From contig NZ_AUXS01000016.1 of assembly GCF_001625565.1 (NCBI RefSeq), positions 310,001 to 374,000 of the forward strand: a stretch of DNA of 64,000 bases, written 5' to 3'. The notes beneath the pieces are model-generated. The model made no database searches. It was not told the DNA's origin and saw only the letters and a list, made by a program, of their open reading frames with translations. The translations under genes and the position numbers were made by a program. Numbering within the stretch: the stretch's first letter is position 1; the number at the start of each line of letters is the position of its first letter. This DNA comes from Pseudoalteromonas luteoviolacea NCIMB 1944. GTDB lineage: Bacteria > Pseudomonadota > Gammaproteobacteria > Enterobacterales > Alteromonadaceae. Shown here piece after piece: positions 55,238 to 64,000 of this stretch.

Positions 55238-55348
55238 AATTAGTGCTGATTAGTTTTAGTAGATTAGTATATGAAGTGCTATTGATCTAATGAACTACTG
55301 TCTAGTTTTTTACTTTAGAAAGATAGGAATTAGTACAGATTAGTATAG
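55238..55348. repeat. Three copies of a TTAGT/GATTAG repeat at the island end
   Basis: AATTAGTGCTGATTAGTTTT (55238), TTTTAGTAGATTAGTATA (55254) and AATTAGTACAGATTAGTATA (55328) share the core TTAGTNCNGATTAGT or part of it. They lie between the Gmt-like gene and ffs, so they may be recombinase- or transposase-binding sites at the element end. Confidence 0.55.
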
Positions 55349-55403
55349 TTTTAAGTACTATAAATAAGACTTACACTTCAAACAACATCAATGAGGAAAT
55401 TTG

Positions 55404-55516
55404 GGTGGTAGTCTTACCAGCCACATCCCGGCACACAAGTCATCCGCTGTGGCTGCTTCCTTCCGGACCTGACCAGGTTCACGAACTATTGTTGCGAGAG
55501 GACCAATAAGACTACC
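55404..55516 (-). ncRNA. ffs: 4.5S RNA, signal recognition particle RNA
   Basis: The minus strand runs from GGTAGTCTTATTGGTCC to GACTACCACC. It has the SRP loop CCTGGTCAGGTCCGGAAGGA followed by AGCAGCCA, and GTGCCGGGATGTGGC near the 3' end, matching E. coli ffs throughout. The ends pair (GGTAGTCTTA / TAAGACTACC). The RNA forms the SRP with Ffh and targets membrane proteins. An island abuts its 3' side, where a terminator would be expected but is not seen. Confidence 0.97.
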
Positions 55517-55544
55517 ATTGAGGGCCTTGTTTGGCGCGGGTTGA

Positions 55545-55573
55545 ATTATGGCGATTTTCTTACTGGGATGCAA
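55545..55573 (-). promoter_or_regulatory. ffs promoter
   Basis: On the minus strand TTGCAT and CATAAT are 17 bp apart, ending 29 bp before the mature 5' end. A leader of that size is usual for 4.5S precursors processed by RNase P. Confidence 0.8.
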
Positions 55574-55655
55574 GCGAAAACTAAAAAAGCTTGCTCGTTT
55601 GCTGTTTGTTTAAGCAAGTAAGCAAGCTTTTGATTATTTAAGTATTAAATTTGTA

Positions 55656-56570
55656 CTAGTTAGCCAATGCACGCTGAAAAGCTTGTAGGCGCTTTTTGGC
55701 TTTTTTCATATTTTCAGGACCCATACGCAAGAACAGTTTTTGTGCATCTGACAACTGCTCCCACTCTGCGTAAGCATACTTATAGGTCACTGACTCTTGA
55801 ATAAGCGGCAAGTTTGACTCTGGAATAGGCGTTTCAAGTAACTCGCCCAGCGCTTCTTGTAAGGTATAATCGAATTCGCCGCCGTTGTAGCCAATCTCTT
55901 CATAGGCTTCATTGATAAGCGGCTTATACTGCTCATATAAACGCACAAGTTGCGCGGTGCTCATTGAGTTCAACATATTTACATAAGGCGTGTAGCGCTC
56001 AAAGCTATTCGGGTCCGTGATAATTAAGTCATCTTCAATGACCATAAAGTTATCGGAAGGTTTACTCACAGGGTAATGTTTTTTAGCCACTTTACCTTGC
56101 GCTAAATTGTCAATAAACACCACACTGCGCCTAACCATATCTTCTGTTACCAGCAGCTCCATCGCCTGTTTGCTCAGGTAGTTTGCAACTGTGTCACGCA
56201 CACTATTGTCGCTGTCATCTAAACTTGGTAGTACAGGTTCTACTGGCTCTTGAGGTCTTGGCTCAGGTTCTGTCACTTGAGAAACCGTTGGCTCTTCAAC
56301 CACTGGTTCTGGCTCAACACTTGGTGCAACCTCAGCTGATTTGTTTTGCTCAGCTTCTTGACGCGCTGTATTCACAACGGTTTTAGGGGTTTCTTCAGGC
56401 ACGACGACATCCTGTCGAAATTTTGTATTTTCTGCGGGCTTACTATCTTTGTTCGCTAATACAAATACAGCCACAATGATCAAGGCAACCACTGCGATTG
56501 CCGCAAGAAGTAATTGACTGTTAGAAGGCTTTTTATTTGTCCTTGGTTCTGCTGAACTGTGCTCTGACAT
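55656..56570 (-). CDS. DUF3014 protein
   Basis: 304 residues. N-terminal cytoplasmic tail, one membrane helix (LLLAAIAVVALIIVAVFVLA), an acidic Pro/Glu-rich spacer (about 55-110), then the DUF3014 domain (about 110-304: LPSLDDSDNSVRDTVANYLS, ELLVTEDMVRRSVVFIDNLA, LFLRMGPENMKKAKKRL). Its function is unknown. It has nearly standard length and sits at its usual place as a lone gene. Confidence 0.85.
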   Translation of the reverse strand: MSEHSSAEPRTNKKPSNSQLLLAAIAVVALIIVAVFVLANKDSKPAENTKFRQDVVVPEETPKTVVNTARQEAEQNKSAEVAPSVEPEPVVEEPTVSQVTEPEPRPQEPVEPVLPSLDDSDNSVRDTVANYLSKQAMELLVTEDMVRRSVVFIDNLAQGKVAKKHYPVSKPSDNFMVIEDDLIITDPNSFERYTPYVNMLNSMSTAQLVRLYEQYKPLINEAYEEIGYNGGEFDYTLQEALGELLETPIPESNLPLIQESVTYKYAYAEWEQLSDAQKLFLRMGPENMKKAKKRLQAFQRALAN

Positions 56571-56931
56571 GGAGGCTCCGTAAAATTCGCTTAAAAAACT
56601 CGGCGGCTAAGGCATTTACCTCAGCGGCACTTTGTAATTAAAACACAAACTAAAAGATATCTCATCTGCGTCAACGCGCATTAACGAGAGTTTATCTCAA
56701 ACTCGCGCCGATTTGCTGACAATTACATGAACACCCGCGCAAACAAGCACCAAATCGACAATAAACCACATAATCATGACACTTTTTTACCACTTAATAT
56801 TTGTCAAAATTACGTAACAGGCTGATATTTATAAGAGATGTAAAATATACATTCGTCATCAATTGATTATAGTATAAGAAAGCGACTTGTTTTTATCGTT
56901 GCAACTTACACCCTACTTCGAAGGAACAAAT
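56571..56931. other. Divergent promoter region
   Basis: 361 bp. No gene is seen; the last 90 bp are A+T-rich and include the patatin promoter. Confidence 0.4.
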
Positions 56932-58077
56932 ATGAAAAAAGTACAGTGTAAAATTGGCAAGCCGCATATCGCGTTGTTACTTACCGGTGGTGGAGCGAGA
57001 GCGGCATATCAAGTGGGTGTACTCAAGGCCATTGCGCTGAGTTTACCCAGAAGTGCCCCTCTACCATTTAAAATTATCAATGGGACTTCTGCCGGGGCTA
57101 TCAACTCCACCGGCCTTGCGTGTTACTCCTCTAACATGCACCTCGCCATTCGAAAAATTGAATGGATCTGGAAAAATTTTCATACCAACATGGTGTATAA
57201 AAGTACATTGCTCGGCGCATTCGGACACTTATTTAATAACGTTATGCGCAGTTTTCAAGCTGATTACTTAAATCACCCACCAGCCAGTTTACTCGATAAC
57301 ACCCCGTTACGTGTCTTGCTAGAAGAGGTGCTTGATTTGGCGAGAATTGACCGAAATATTCAACGTGGTTTTATTGATGCTTTATCAGTGACCGTATCGA
57401 GTTACTCCAGTGGAAAATCGGTGGCATTTTTTCAGTCAAAGGAAGCCAAACCGTGGCAGCGCGCTAAACGAGAGGGCATTCAAACCCAGCTAAATATAGA
57501 CCACCTTATGGCTTCTAGTGCTATTCCCATGGTGTTTCCAAGTGTTAGAGTTAAACATAACTATTATGGCGACGGTTCCATCCACCAGCTCTCGCCTTTG
57601 AGCCCATCAATACACCTAGGTGCAAGCAAGATATTCATCATTGGTGTTGAACAACCAAAAGTACAACAACCCCTTGGCTATGAGCCCCACTTCCCGGGTA
57701 TGTCTGTCGTCGCTGGCCACCTGTTAGATAGTATTTTTAGCGATACTTTGCAGTCGGATTTAGAGCGACTTGAACGAGTCAACCGCACACTCAGTTTGCT
57801 GCCAGCCAGAGATAAACACAAAGAGTTAAAACGCGTTGATACACTTATTGTCAACCCATCACATAACTTCAATGAATTGGCTATCGATTTTTACGACGAC
57901 CTCCCCATTGCGGTGAAGCTCCTACTGAGAACCATAGGTGTGAAAAAGCATTCTCAATCAAGTTTAACCAGTTACTTGTTGTTTGAAAAAAGCTATACCC
58001 AAGAGCTCATTAATATTGGATATCAAGACGGGCTAGAACGACTGGATGAGATCAAAGCATTTTTAGAGTTAGATTAA
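56932..58077 (+). CDS. Patatin-like phospholipase
   Basis: 381 residues from ATG 56932 (AAGGAA 6 bases upstream); a start at 56887 has no ribosome site. Oxyanion motif TGGGARAAYQ (18-27), nucleophile Ser53 in NGTSAGAIN and the catalytic Asp in YYGDGSIHQLSPLSP. The C-terminal region (about 230-381) is typical of bacterial patatins of the RssA/YchK-like group. It hydrolyses membrane phospholipid acyl esters. The end overlaps the antiporter gene by 4 bp in convergent orientation. Confidence 0.88.
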   Translation: MKKVQCKIGKPHIALLLTGGGARAAYQVGVLKAIALSLPRSAPLPFKIINGTSAGAINSTGLACYSSNMHLAIRKIEWIWKNFHTNMVYKSTLLGAFGHLFNNVMRSFQADYLNHPPASLLDNTPLRVLLEEVLDLARIDRNIQRGFIDALSVTVSSYSSGKSVAFFQSKEAKPWQRAKREGIQTQLNIDHLMASSAIPMVFPSVRVKHNYYGDGSIHQLSPLSPSIHLGASKIFIIGVEQPKVQQPLGYEPHFPGMSVVAGHLLDSIFSDTLQSDLERLERVNRTLSLLPARDKHKELKRVDTLIVNPSHNFNELAIDFYDDLPIAVKLLLRTIGVKKHSQSSLTSYLLFEKSYTQELINIGYQDGLERLDEIKAFLELD

Positions 58078-60122
58078 GGCAAACCGTCTAGAATAAACTG
58101 CTCTGCCCGCTCTACCCGTCTTGGTTTGCCTTTGAGCAATAGCACATCGCTCGATTGCAGCAAAATATCTTCATCAGGCATGGAAATTTCAATACCATCA
58201 CGTCTGAGCGCCTTAACCACCACTTTATGTCTAACGAGTTGTAACTCTGAGATGGTTTTATCCACTGCATAGGCATCTTCGGGCAGCGCAACCGCATGTA
58301 AATACTCTAGTCTATCGGTCACAAAGCTAGAGTGATTGTTTCCATACTCGTTCATTTCATCTGGACTGCCGGTAAAAAAGCCATGGAGGTATTCATAGCG
58401 ATTCTGCCGCTCTTTACTCACCCGCTTAAATATTCGACGCATCGGCACCCCTGACATATAAAGCACATGAGAAACCAGCATGAGGCTTGCTTCCAAAGAC
58501 TCCGGGACCACTTCAGTCACACCCAGTTGCTTTAAGTCCTCCAAATGGGTGTCATCTTGCATTCTTACCAAGATTTTTACTTCAGGGGCGTAGTGCTTCA
58601 AAGCATCTATTACTATTTGGCTTTGCTCAAAGTCATCCATGGTCACAATTACCAACCGCGCTTTATTGACACAGGCCGATTTTAAAATGGCCTTTTGCCC
58701 CGCGTGGCCAAAAATAACAGGCTCTCCTGCAGTTTGCGCTTCTTGCACAATAATTGGATTGCGCTCAATGGCGATATAAGGGATTGCTTCTGGTTTTAAA
58801 AATCGTGCGATAGTTTGGCCAACACGGGCATACCCAAAGATCACCACATGATCTTTCACTGTATTTTCTTTAAATCCCGCATAAGAAAAATCAGATTTAT
58901 GTTCACCATCTAATTTGAACAATTTAAGTAACCGCTCAATTTCTCCAATTAAGTACGGTGTAAGGGCCATAGATAACACACCGAGTGCAATCAAAAATGA
59001 GGCTGTATCTGGGGTTAGTAAATTATGCTGTCCTGCTAGGGCAACCAACACAAAACCAAACTCCCCCATTTGCCAAAGCATCACACCCGATGCCAGAGCA
59101 TCTCTTTTCCTCTCCCCCATCAACTGGGCGCTAAAATAAATAATGGTTACTTTAGCCAACAACAACGCAGCAAGTGCCGCCACAATATAGCCAAAAGCTG
59201 TTATCACATAAGCCACATCTAATTGCATGCCGACGGTCACGAAAAACAGACCCATTAAGATATCTCTAAATGGCCTTATTTCTGCTTCAAGCTGATGCCG
59301 GTATTGGCTCTCTCCGAGCATCATGCCTGCCAAAAATGCCCCCAGAGCCATTGATAACCCAAATGCATAGGTAAGCGCACCGGCACACAAAGCGACCACG
59401 AGCGTCGTTAAAACAAACAGTTCATCGGTCCTTGCCAGTGCAACCTCATTGAACACTTTGGGTAGTATCCACTTACCAATTGCCCATAGTAGCAAACACA
59501 CAAAAGCGCCCTTAGCCAAAGCTAAGACCAGCGCGCCAACTAAAACTTGATTGTCGGTACTCGCCATAAGCGGAAAGATAATCAGCATGGGCACTACTGC
59601 GATGTCTTGAAACAGTAAAACCCCTATTGCAAGCTGGCCTTTACGCATATTCAACATACCGCTTTCTTTCATGATTTTTACGACGACAGCTGTTGAAGAG
59701 AGTGAAACAATGCAGGCAATCATGAGAGACTCTGAGCCACTATAGCCAAATAACGAAACCAGCGATGTGCCGATTAGAATAGACAGCAAGACCTGTGCAC
59801 TGCCTAAGCCAAATACCACACTGCGCATGGCCATTAGTTTAGGGATAGAAAATTCCAACCCCAAACTAAACAGCAAAAAAACAATTCCCACTTCAGCTAT
59901 TAAATGGATCTCATGGCTGTTATCTATCAAGCCATAACCTGCGGCTACCAAACCTGTGAGTAAATAGGCTAAGATCGGCGGCAGCCCTACTCTTTTAAAT
60001 GACCAAACCAAAATTACCGCACATAAAAGAAGAGCGACAACATCGGCAAAATGACCATGTACGGCGTTCATGAGCCCGGCGATGATTTTATCGGAAAAAA
60101 GCCCGGCAAAATTTTGCTGCAA
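58074..60122 (-). CDS. CPA2 potassium/proton antiporter, KefB/YbaL type
   Basis: 682 residues. Twelve to thirteen membrane helices (about 20-400) with the CPA2 core (LAYLLTGLVAAGYG; LFLFSLGLEFS-like; SSTAVVVKIM; VGMQLD), then a Rossmann TrkA-N domain (about 420-540, VIFGYARVGQTIARFL) and a TrkA-C domain (about 600-680, HAVALPEDAYAVDKTISEL). TTG start with AGGGGG 4 bases upstream; an in-frame ATG at 60071 is the alternative. It exchanges K+ for H+ across the inner membrane; the TrkA-N domain binds NAD(H) or thiols. Convergent with the patatin gene. Confidence 0.9.
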   Translation of the reverse strand: MQQNFAGLFSDKIIAGLMNAVHGHFADVVALLLCAVILVWSFKRVGLPPILAYLLTGLVAAGYGLIDNSHEIHLIAEVGIVFLLFSLGLEFSIPKLMAMRSVVFGLGSAQVLLSILIGTSLVSLFGYSGSESLMIACIVSLSSTAVVVKIMKESGMLNMRKGQLAIGVLLFQDIAVVPMLIIFPLMASTDNQVLVGALVLALAKGAFVCLLLWAIGKWILPKVFNEVALARTDELFVLTTLVVALCAGALTYAFGLSMALGAFLAGMMLGESQYRHQLEAEIRPFRDILMGLFFVTVGMQLDVAYVITAFGYIVAALAALLLAKVTIIYFSAQLMGERKRDALASGVMLWQMGEFGFVLVALAGQHNLLTPDTASFLIALGVLSMALTPYLIGEIERLLKLFKLDGEHKSDFSYAGFKENTVKDHVVIFGYARVGQTIARFLKPEAIPYIAIERNPIIVQEAQTAGEPVIFGHAGQKAILKSACVNKARLVIVTMDDFEQSQIVIDALKHYAPEVKILVRMQDDTHLEDLKQLGVTEVVPESLEASLMLVSHVLYMSGVPMRRIFKRVSKERQNRYEYLHGFFTGSPDEMNEYGNNHSSFVTDRLEYLHAVALPEDAYAVDKTISELQLVRHKVVVKALRRDGIEISMPDEDILLQSSDVLLLKGKPRRVERAEQFILDGLP

Positions 60123-60267
60123 ACTGCCCCCTAAGTGTCAAAGAATTGTTTTGGATTATTTTTCATACAATTTAACTATAGCAACCAACTGTTTTTCAGC
60201 CAGTTTAATTTTTTGGCACGAAACTCGCTTATATGTTCGGGAATGTTGTAATTAGGGGAATTACCAG

Positions 60268-61164
60268 ATGGAAAATGTCCATATTTTGGCACAACGAACG
60301 CCGACGCGCGGTGATTATGTTCCGTTCGCTACCGAACAGTACGTATCGCAAGCGCCTGAACAACCCAATGTGCTCGTTGAAAAGCTGCAAACAACGCTAG
60401 AGGTCAATGGTATTTTAGATATCTTTGCTTCTTACGTTAAGCGCATAACTGATCTTGCAGGGCTGCAGTTTCATTCAAACCAAGGACTGTTTCAAACTCA
60501 ACAAGGTGACAACCAACTTAAGCCTTATACATTTGATCTAGACCTAGAGGGTCAGCACTTAGGGCAATTGGTATATTTCAGCAAATACAGTCTCAGTGGC
60601 ACGATACGCGCACGCTTAATGCAACTGCATGCCTGTCTGCTTTACCCGTTAAGAAATGCCTTGATGTACCACCGAGTGCTGCAACTGGCAACGAAAGATA
60701 CACTGACCGGGCTTTATAACCGTAGCCAGTTTAATGAATACCTGGATACTAAGCTTGAGCGCAGTCGTCGACAACATCGTAATTTCAGCTTGATGCTGTT
60801 AGACCTAGATAACTTTAAACAAGTGAACGATGAATATGGTCACAAAAAAGGTGATGAGGTACTCATTGGCTTTGCTAGCATATTAACCTCGAGTATTCGA
60901 GCAACTGATGCCGTATTCAGATTTGGCGGAGATGAGTTTGCGATCTTAATTGACGACCCTGCATTTACAACCAATAAAGTCATTGCTGAACGCATTATGC
61001 AACGTGTCAATAGCAATAGCCTTTTGGCCAAACACCAAGTTACCACCAGCATTGGCTTTACACTGGCGTCGAGCCAAGATTGTTCAAATGAGATCTTTGC
61101 CCGAGCAGACAGTGGTTTATACAAAGCAAAACAAGCCGGTAGAAATTGCGCACGGGCGGTTTAG
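60268..61164 (+). CDS. Diguanylate cyclase
   Basis: 298 residues. The first 130 residues form a GAF-like or unknown sensor domain. The GGDEF domain (about 145-295) has intact RFGGDEFAIL (GGDEF at 220-224), the I-site RATD five residues upstream (allosteric c-di-GMP product inhibition), and LLDLDNFKQVNDEYGHKKGD. It should make c-di-GMP. It has no signal peptide or membrane helix, so it is cytoplasmic. The ATG lies shortly after AGGGGA. Confidence 0.93.
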   Translation: MENVHILAQRTPTRGDYVPFATEQYVSQAPEQPNVLVEKLQTTLEVNGILDIFASYVKRITDLAGLQFHSNQGLFQTQQGDNQLKPYTFDLDLEGQHLGQLVYFSKYSLSGTIRARLMQLHACLLYPLRNALMYHRVLQLATKDTLTGLYNRSQFNEYLDTKLERSRRQHRNFSLMLLDLDNFKQVNDEYGHKKGDEVLIGFASILTSSIRATDAVFRFGGDEFAILIDDPAFTTNKVIAERIMQRVNSNSLLAKHQVTTSIGFTLASSQDCSNEIFARADSGLYKAKQAGRNCARAV

Positions 61165-61171
61165 CATATTC

Positions 61172-61202
61172 GGTACTTACCATCCCCTAATTGGTAAGTA
61201 CC
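61172..61202. terminator. Bidirectional hairpin
   Basis: Perfect 11-bp arms GGTACTTACCA / TGGTAAGTACC flank 9 bases, between the convergent cyclase and small membrane-protein genes. Confidence 0.7.
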
Positions 61203-61206
61203 TCCC

Positions 61207-61548
61207 TTAACGCTGACTAGACAGCAGTTTAAATAGCCAAAGGAAAATGGCAAAACCACAAAAAAATCCACTTATCACCCAACCCAATGCCCAAAAATCG
61301 GGAAGCTCGCTTAACACGATAGACAACATAGGTGCTAACAGGCCTAAAATAAAATAACTTCCGCCTTTACCGTGCCAATACGCTAACAAAAGCCCGGCAG
61401 ACAACGTCCCTACACCAAGTGATAACAAAAGATTTAGCCAATTTAGTGGAGAGCAGAGCGACAATAATATAAAAATCACCACACACGTAATGACAACAAT
61501 GGGGGCTTTATTCGCCAAAGATTGACCTATTTGATTATTATTCTGCAT
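61207..61548 (-). CDS. Small membrane protein, unknown
   Basis: 113 residues from ATG 61548, which overlaps the last codons of tilS by 11 bp; a start at 61584 would add 12 residues. Four hydrophobic segments (APIVVITCVVIFILLSLC; NLLLSLGVGTLSAGLLLAYW; YFILGLLAPMLSIVLSEL; WALGWVISGFFCGFAIFLWL). Not recognised. Translationally coupled to tilS. Confidence 0.6.
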   Translation of the reverse strand: MQNNNQIGQSLANKAPIVVITCVVIFILLSLCSPLNWLNLLLSLGVGTLSAGLLLAYWHGKGGSYFILGLLAPMLSIVLSELPDFWALGWVISGFFCGFAIFLWLFKLLSSQR

Positions 61549-62860
61549 CTTGGATCTGCCAATTAATGCCTGACTTTTCGGCATAATCTGAATTAATAAA
61601 ATAACCTGCTACCGCAACGAGCGCCTCATTGTAATAGACCATGGGTATTCGCGTGCGCTCCCAACTGGGCACTTTGGCCTCTTTCAACCAATGCTTGACG
61701 GTATTACGACCGGGTTTACCAAATGGCTTTATTTTATCGTTTAGACGACCAAAGCGAATGGCCACGGACTCTGCTGCAAGCGGCTTTCTCACACCCTCAC
61801 TTGAAATCGTAAGCAGTGTACGCCCATCAGCCAATTTCATCTCAGCGGTTAGGCTAATATTCTCAATGTCGGCCAACTCAATGTGATTTTTTGGTACCCA
61901 GTACAACAAGGCGTTGTAACGTTTAACAGATCCAGTGCGCAGCTCGATATTCACTTGTGCGTCCTCTCGTCCGTTAATCGCTTGGTCAATAATTTGTGCC
62001 AACTGCTTTTGCGACGGCATGCTGACGCCTTGTTTGGCAAACCAAGCTCGGACAACATTGCTTTGCCTAAGTGCTGACAAAGTTGCTAGTCGTACTATAT
62101 CAAGTTGCTCATTGTCGCTGCATGATTCTAAGTCACTCTGTGAGATCTCATCAACCAAAGCTTGCTGCGCCTGCAATAACGATATTGATCTTAAAACGCT
62201 AGGAACAAAGCCACTAAAACGGGATTTTAAAAGTGGGATCACTTGATTACGTAAAAAGTTTCTGTCAAATACGTCGCTGTGGTTTGATTCATCTTCAATG
62301 TGTGTCAATGAAAAGGTCTGAGCAAACGCCTCGATATCTTTTCTCTCGATGCCCAGCAAAGGTCTAATACAATCCCGCCCGCTAGCTAGCTGCGTTTTTG
62401 CCCGCATAGCCCCGAGCCCCTGTAAGCCAGAGCCTCGTTTGAGGCGAATTAAAAACGTTTCAATTTGATCGTCAGCATGTTGTCCAAGCACTAAAACTGC
62501 GCCTTGACTGGCATGCGTATCCAGTGCTAAATAACGCGCATCCCTTGCTTGCGCTTCCAAGCTGGTTCGTGATTTAGCTTGTATATCTACACTAACTGCG
62601 CGAAAGGGAACTGCCAGCTTTGCGCATAACTGTGTACAAAACTGCTGCCACATCAAAGCATTGTCAGATAAACCATGATTAACATAGATGGCTTGAAGTT
62701 TGACCGTTCCATTTAACTTGGCATATTGATGGCATAAATGTAGTAGTACCACAGAATCAACCCCGCCGGACAACGCAACACACAGCTTCTGCTGTAAGCC
62801 ATTGTGATTTTGCTGCTCAAGCGCGGTGACAAACTTTTTATAAACGTTGGTCGATTCCAT
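61538..62860 (-). CDS. tilS: tRNA(Ile)-lysidine synthetase
   Basis: 440 residues. PP-loop motif SGGVDS (31-36) with ATP binding, then YVNHGLSDNALMWQ, GQHADDQIETFLIRLKRGSG, ERKDIEAFA, EDESNHSDVFDRNFLRN and a C-terminal domain (KPFGKPGRNTVKHWLKEA) typical of the long TilS. It adds lysine to C34 of tRNA-Ile(CAU) so that AUA is read as Ile. Essential in most bacteria. Divergent from accA. Confidence 0.95.
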   Translation of the reverse strand: MESTNVYKKFVTALEQQNHNGLQQKLCVALSGGVDSVVLLHLCHQYAKLNGTVKLQAIYVNHGLSDNALMWQQFCTQLCAKLAVPFRAVSVDIQAKSRTSLEAQARDARYLALDTHASQGAVLVLGQHADDQIETFLIRLKRGSGLQGLGAMRAKTQLASGRDCIRPLLGIERKDIEAFAQTFSLTHIEDESNHSDVFDRNFLRNQVIPLLKSRFSGFVPSVLRSISLLQAQQALVDEISQSDLESCSDNEQLDIVRLATLSALRQSNVVRAWFAKQGVSMPSQKQLAQIIDQAINGREDAQVNIELRTGSVKRYNALLYWVPKNHIELADIENISLTAEMKLADGRTLLTISSEGVRKPLAAESVAIRFGRLNDKIKPFGKPGRNTVKHWLKEAKVPSWERTRIPMVYYNEALVAVAGYFINSDYAEKSGINWQIQDAE

Positions 62861-63526
62861 ACTATTTCCTCTAACAATCCCGTGCGTTATACCTGATCCT
62901 CCCTAAATTGCAATGCGATATACGATGACAGCTACTTTATTGTGCGCCAGATCAGCGCTTGCTCAAAACCTGCCCTTGGTTTAAGTAATATTATTCTCAC
63001 AGAGATATATAATTTTGTTTCTCAAATAGGCTAGCCTTTAAACGCCACAACAACTTAATTATACAAAAAAACAATTTTACCAACTGCTGTGAACTGACAT
63101 TGATTTATTGTAAAAGGTATTTTCAATATTTACATCGATAAAACAAACCCGAAATTAATTGACATCAGTGCTAAAATCTAGGTAAATCCCTACTTATGTT
63201 TAAAAAGTCGCATTATCTTGCTGGTCTGTTTTCAAGATGCAGCTCGGGGCAGTATAATGTGCATAAAATTGTATGTGATGACAGAGAACTCGCCTTCACG
63301 AAGGAAAAACAGTTAAAAAATGAAGAAGGTAAATGTAGCTAAAATACGCTATCTTCTGCAAAAACTGACTTAAATAAGCGATACTAACACTTAGTTTAAG
63401 CTCCATTTAGCACATTAGACTATGCTGAATATTATGCTGAAAAATAACTGAGTCACGGCATTTTGAATCTGTACTCTCTACATAAAACCGAGACAAACTT
63501 TAAAAAATTATCAGATAGGTTAGAAA
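62861..63526. other. Long intergenic region tilS-accA
   Basis: 666 bp. No gene is recognised; a 48-codon frame (63196-63342) is the only candidate. In related genera dnaE lies upstream of accA and tilS downstream; here they are divergent, so local rearrangement is likely. Confidence 0.4.
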
Positions 63527-64000
63527 ATGAGCTTAAATTATCTAGAATTTGAACTTCCAGTAGCTGAATTAGAGCAAAAAATTAAAGAGCTACAAGCTGT
63601 TAGTCGCTCAGGTTCTTTGGACCTAAGTCTGGAAGAAGAAATCAGCAAGCTAAAAGAAAAAAGTGTTCAGCTTACTGAAAAAATTTACTCAGAACTAAAC
63701 CCATGGCAGCTACTACAACTTGCTCGCCACCCAATGCGCCCTCACGCAAGTGATTACATCAAGCGCATGTTTACAGAATTCGACGAGTTTGCTGGCGACC
63801 GTGCATTTGCAAACGATCCTGCGATCATTGGCGGTACAGCACGACTAGATGGCAAGCCTGTTATGGTTATCGCACAGGAAAAAGGCCGCGACACAGCGGA
63901 GAAAATCAAACGTAACTTCGGTATGCCACGCCCAGAAGGTTACCGTAAAGCAAAGCGTCTAATGGAAATGGCAGAGCGTTTTAAAATGCCTGTTATCACA
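63527..64000 (+). CDS. accA: Acetyl-CoA carboxylase alpha subunit, partial
   Basis: The first 158 residues before the window ends. [39 protein letters not shown] and [20 protein letters not shown] agree with the AccA carboxyltransferase subunit across its length. It transfers CO2 from carboxybiotin to acetyl-CoA to make malonyl-CoA, with AccD. TAGG about 10 bases upstream of the ATG. Confidence 0.95.
   Translation, partial: MSLNYLEFELPVAELEQKIKELQAVSRSGSLDLSLEEEISKLKEKSVQLTEKIYSELNPWQLLQLARHPMRPHASDYIKRMFTEFDEFAGDRAFANDPAIIGGTARLDGKPVMVIAQEKGRDTAEKIKRNFGMPRPEGYRKAKRLMEMAERFKMPVIT

Noticed and set aside
33960..55400. CRISPR-associated transposon (I-F3) at ffs
   Set aside because: ffs is a target for these, but no cas gene, TniQ or repeat array is present.
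63196..63342. 48-codon frame upstream of accA
   Set aside because: Has an ATG and a plausible length, but no ribosome site or known family; not enough to call.
1..64000. tRNA or rRNA genes
   Set aside because: None could be recognised in the intergenic regions; only the 4.5S RNA is clear.

Overview
The window looks like a marine gammaproteobacterium of the Alteromonadales, most like Pseudoalteromonas. This rests on low G+C, the GH18 chitinase, the DUF3014 protein, the CPA2 antiporter, tilS and accA types, and the attC and IS fragment types. It is an inference from protein character; no database search was possible. Left to right it is a patchwork of chromosomal operons, with one mobile island of about 21 kb (roughly 34.0 to 55.4 kb) ending at the 4.5S RNA gene ffs.

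0-12.4 kb: end of a VOC-fold gene; a tight three-gene operon (repeat protein with membrane tail, secreted endonuclease I, membrane-anchored coiled coil); a TonB-C lipoprotein; a large adenylation-carrier-alpha-oxoamine synthase fusion (1191 aa) divergent from an unrecognised 784-aa protein; a small secreted protein. 12.5-17.4 kb: an envelope-modification operon (GT2, ArnT-like GT39, OmpR regulator, histidine kinase, GtrA). 17.4-28.3 kb: a chitinase with a 12-C tract upstream, a Fic-RHS toxin-immunity operon and two secreted proteins.

28.6-34.0 kb: a methionine module of a short MetE-like synthase (MesD type), its DUF1852 partner (MesX type), a MetR-like regulator, a flavodoxin/ferredoxin-reductase-like protein and a TauE/SafE transporter. 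A near-identical 19-bp palindrome lies in two of the promoter regions.

34.0-42.4 kb: an old chromosomal integron. Cassette genes on the minus strand are separated by attC sites. The attI side and an integrase pseudogene, with a LexA-like box, are at the right. Several cassettes are frameshifted or interrupted by IS3 and Y1-transposase remnants. 42.4-48.5 kb: wreckage of Tn7/Tn5053-like transposons (intact tnsA, N-terminal stubs of tnsB and tniA, resolvase with a putative res site) carrying DUF3223 and frameshifted SIR2 cargo and an FRG-domain stub. 48.5-53.7 kb: two intact defence-type gene pairs, HNH + AAA ATPase (Septu-like) and DUF4297 nuclease + SMC-like ATPase (Lamassu- or ABC-3C-like). 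54.1-55.4 kb: a GmtX-like gene and partner abut ffs, suggesting a decayed Gamma-Mobile-Trio island at a known hotspot.

55.4-64.0 kb: core genes: ffs with a clear promoter, DUF3014 protein, patatin phospholipase, K+/H+ antiporter, diguanylate cyclase, small membrane protein, tilS and the start of accA.
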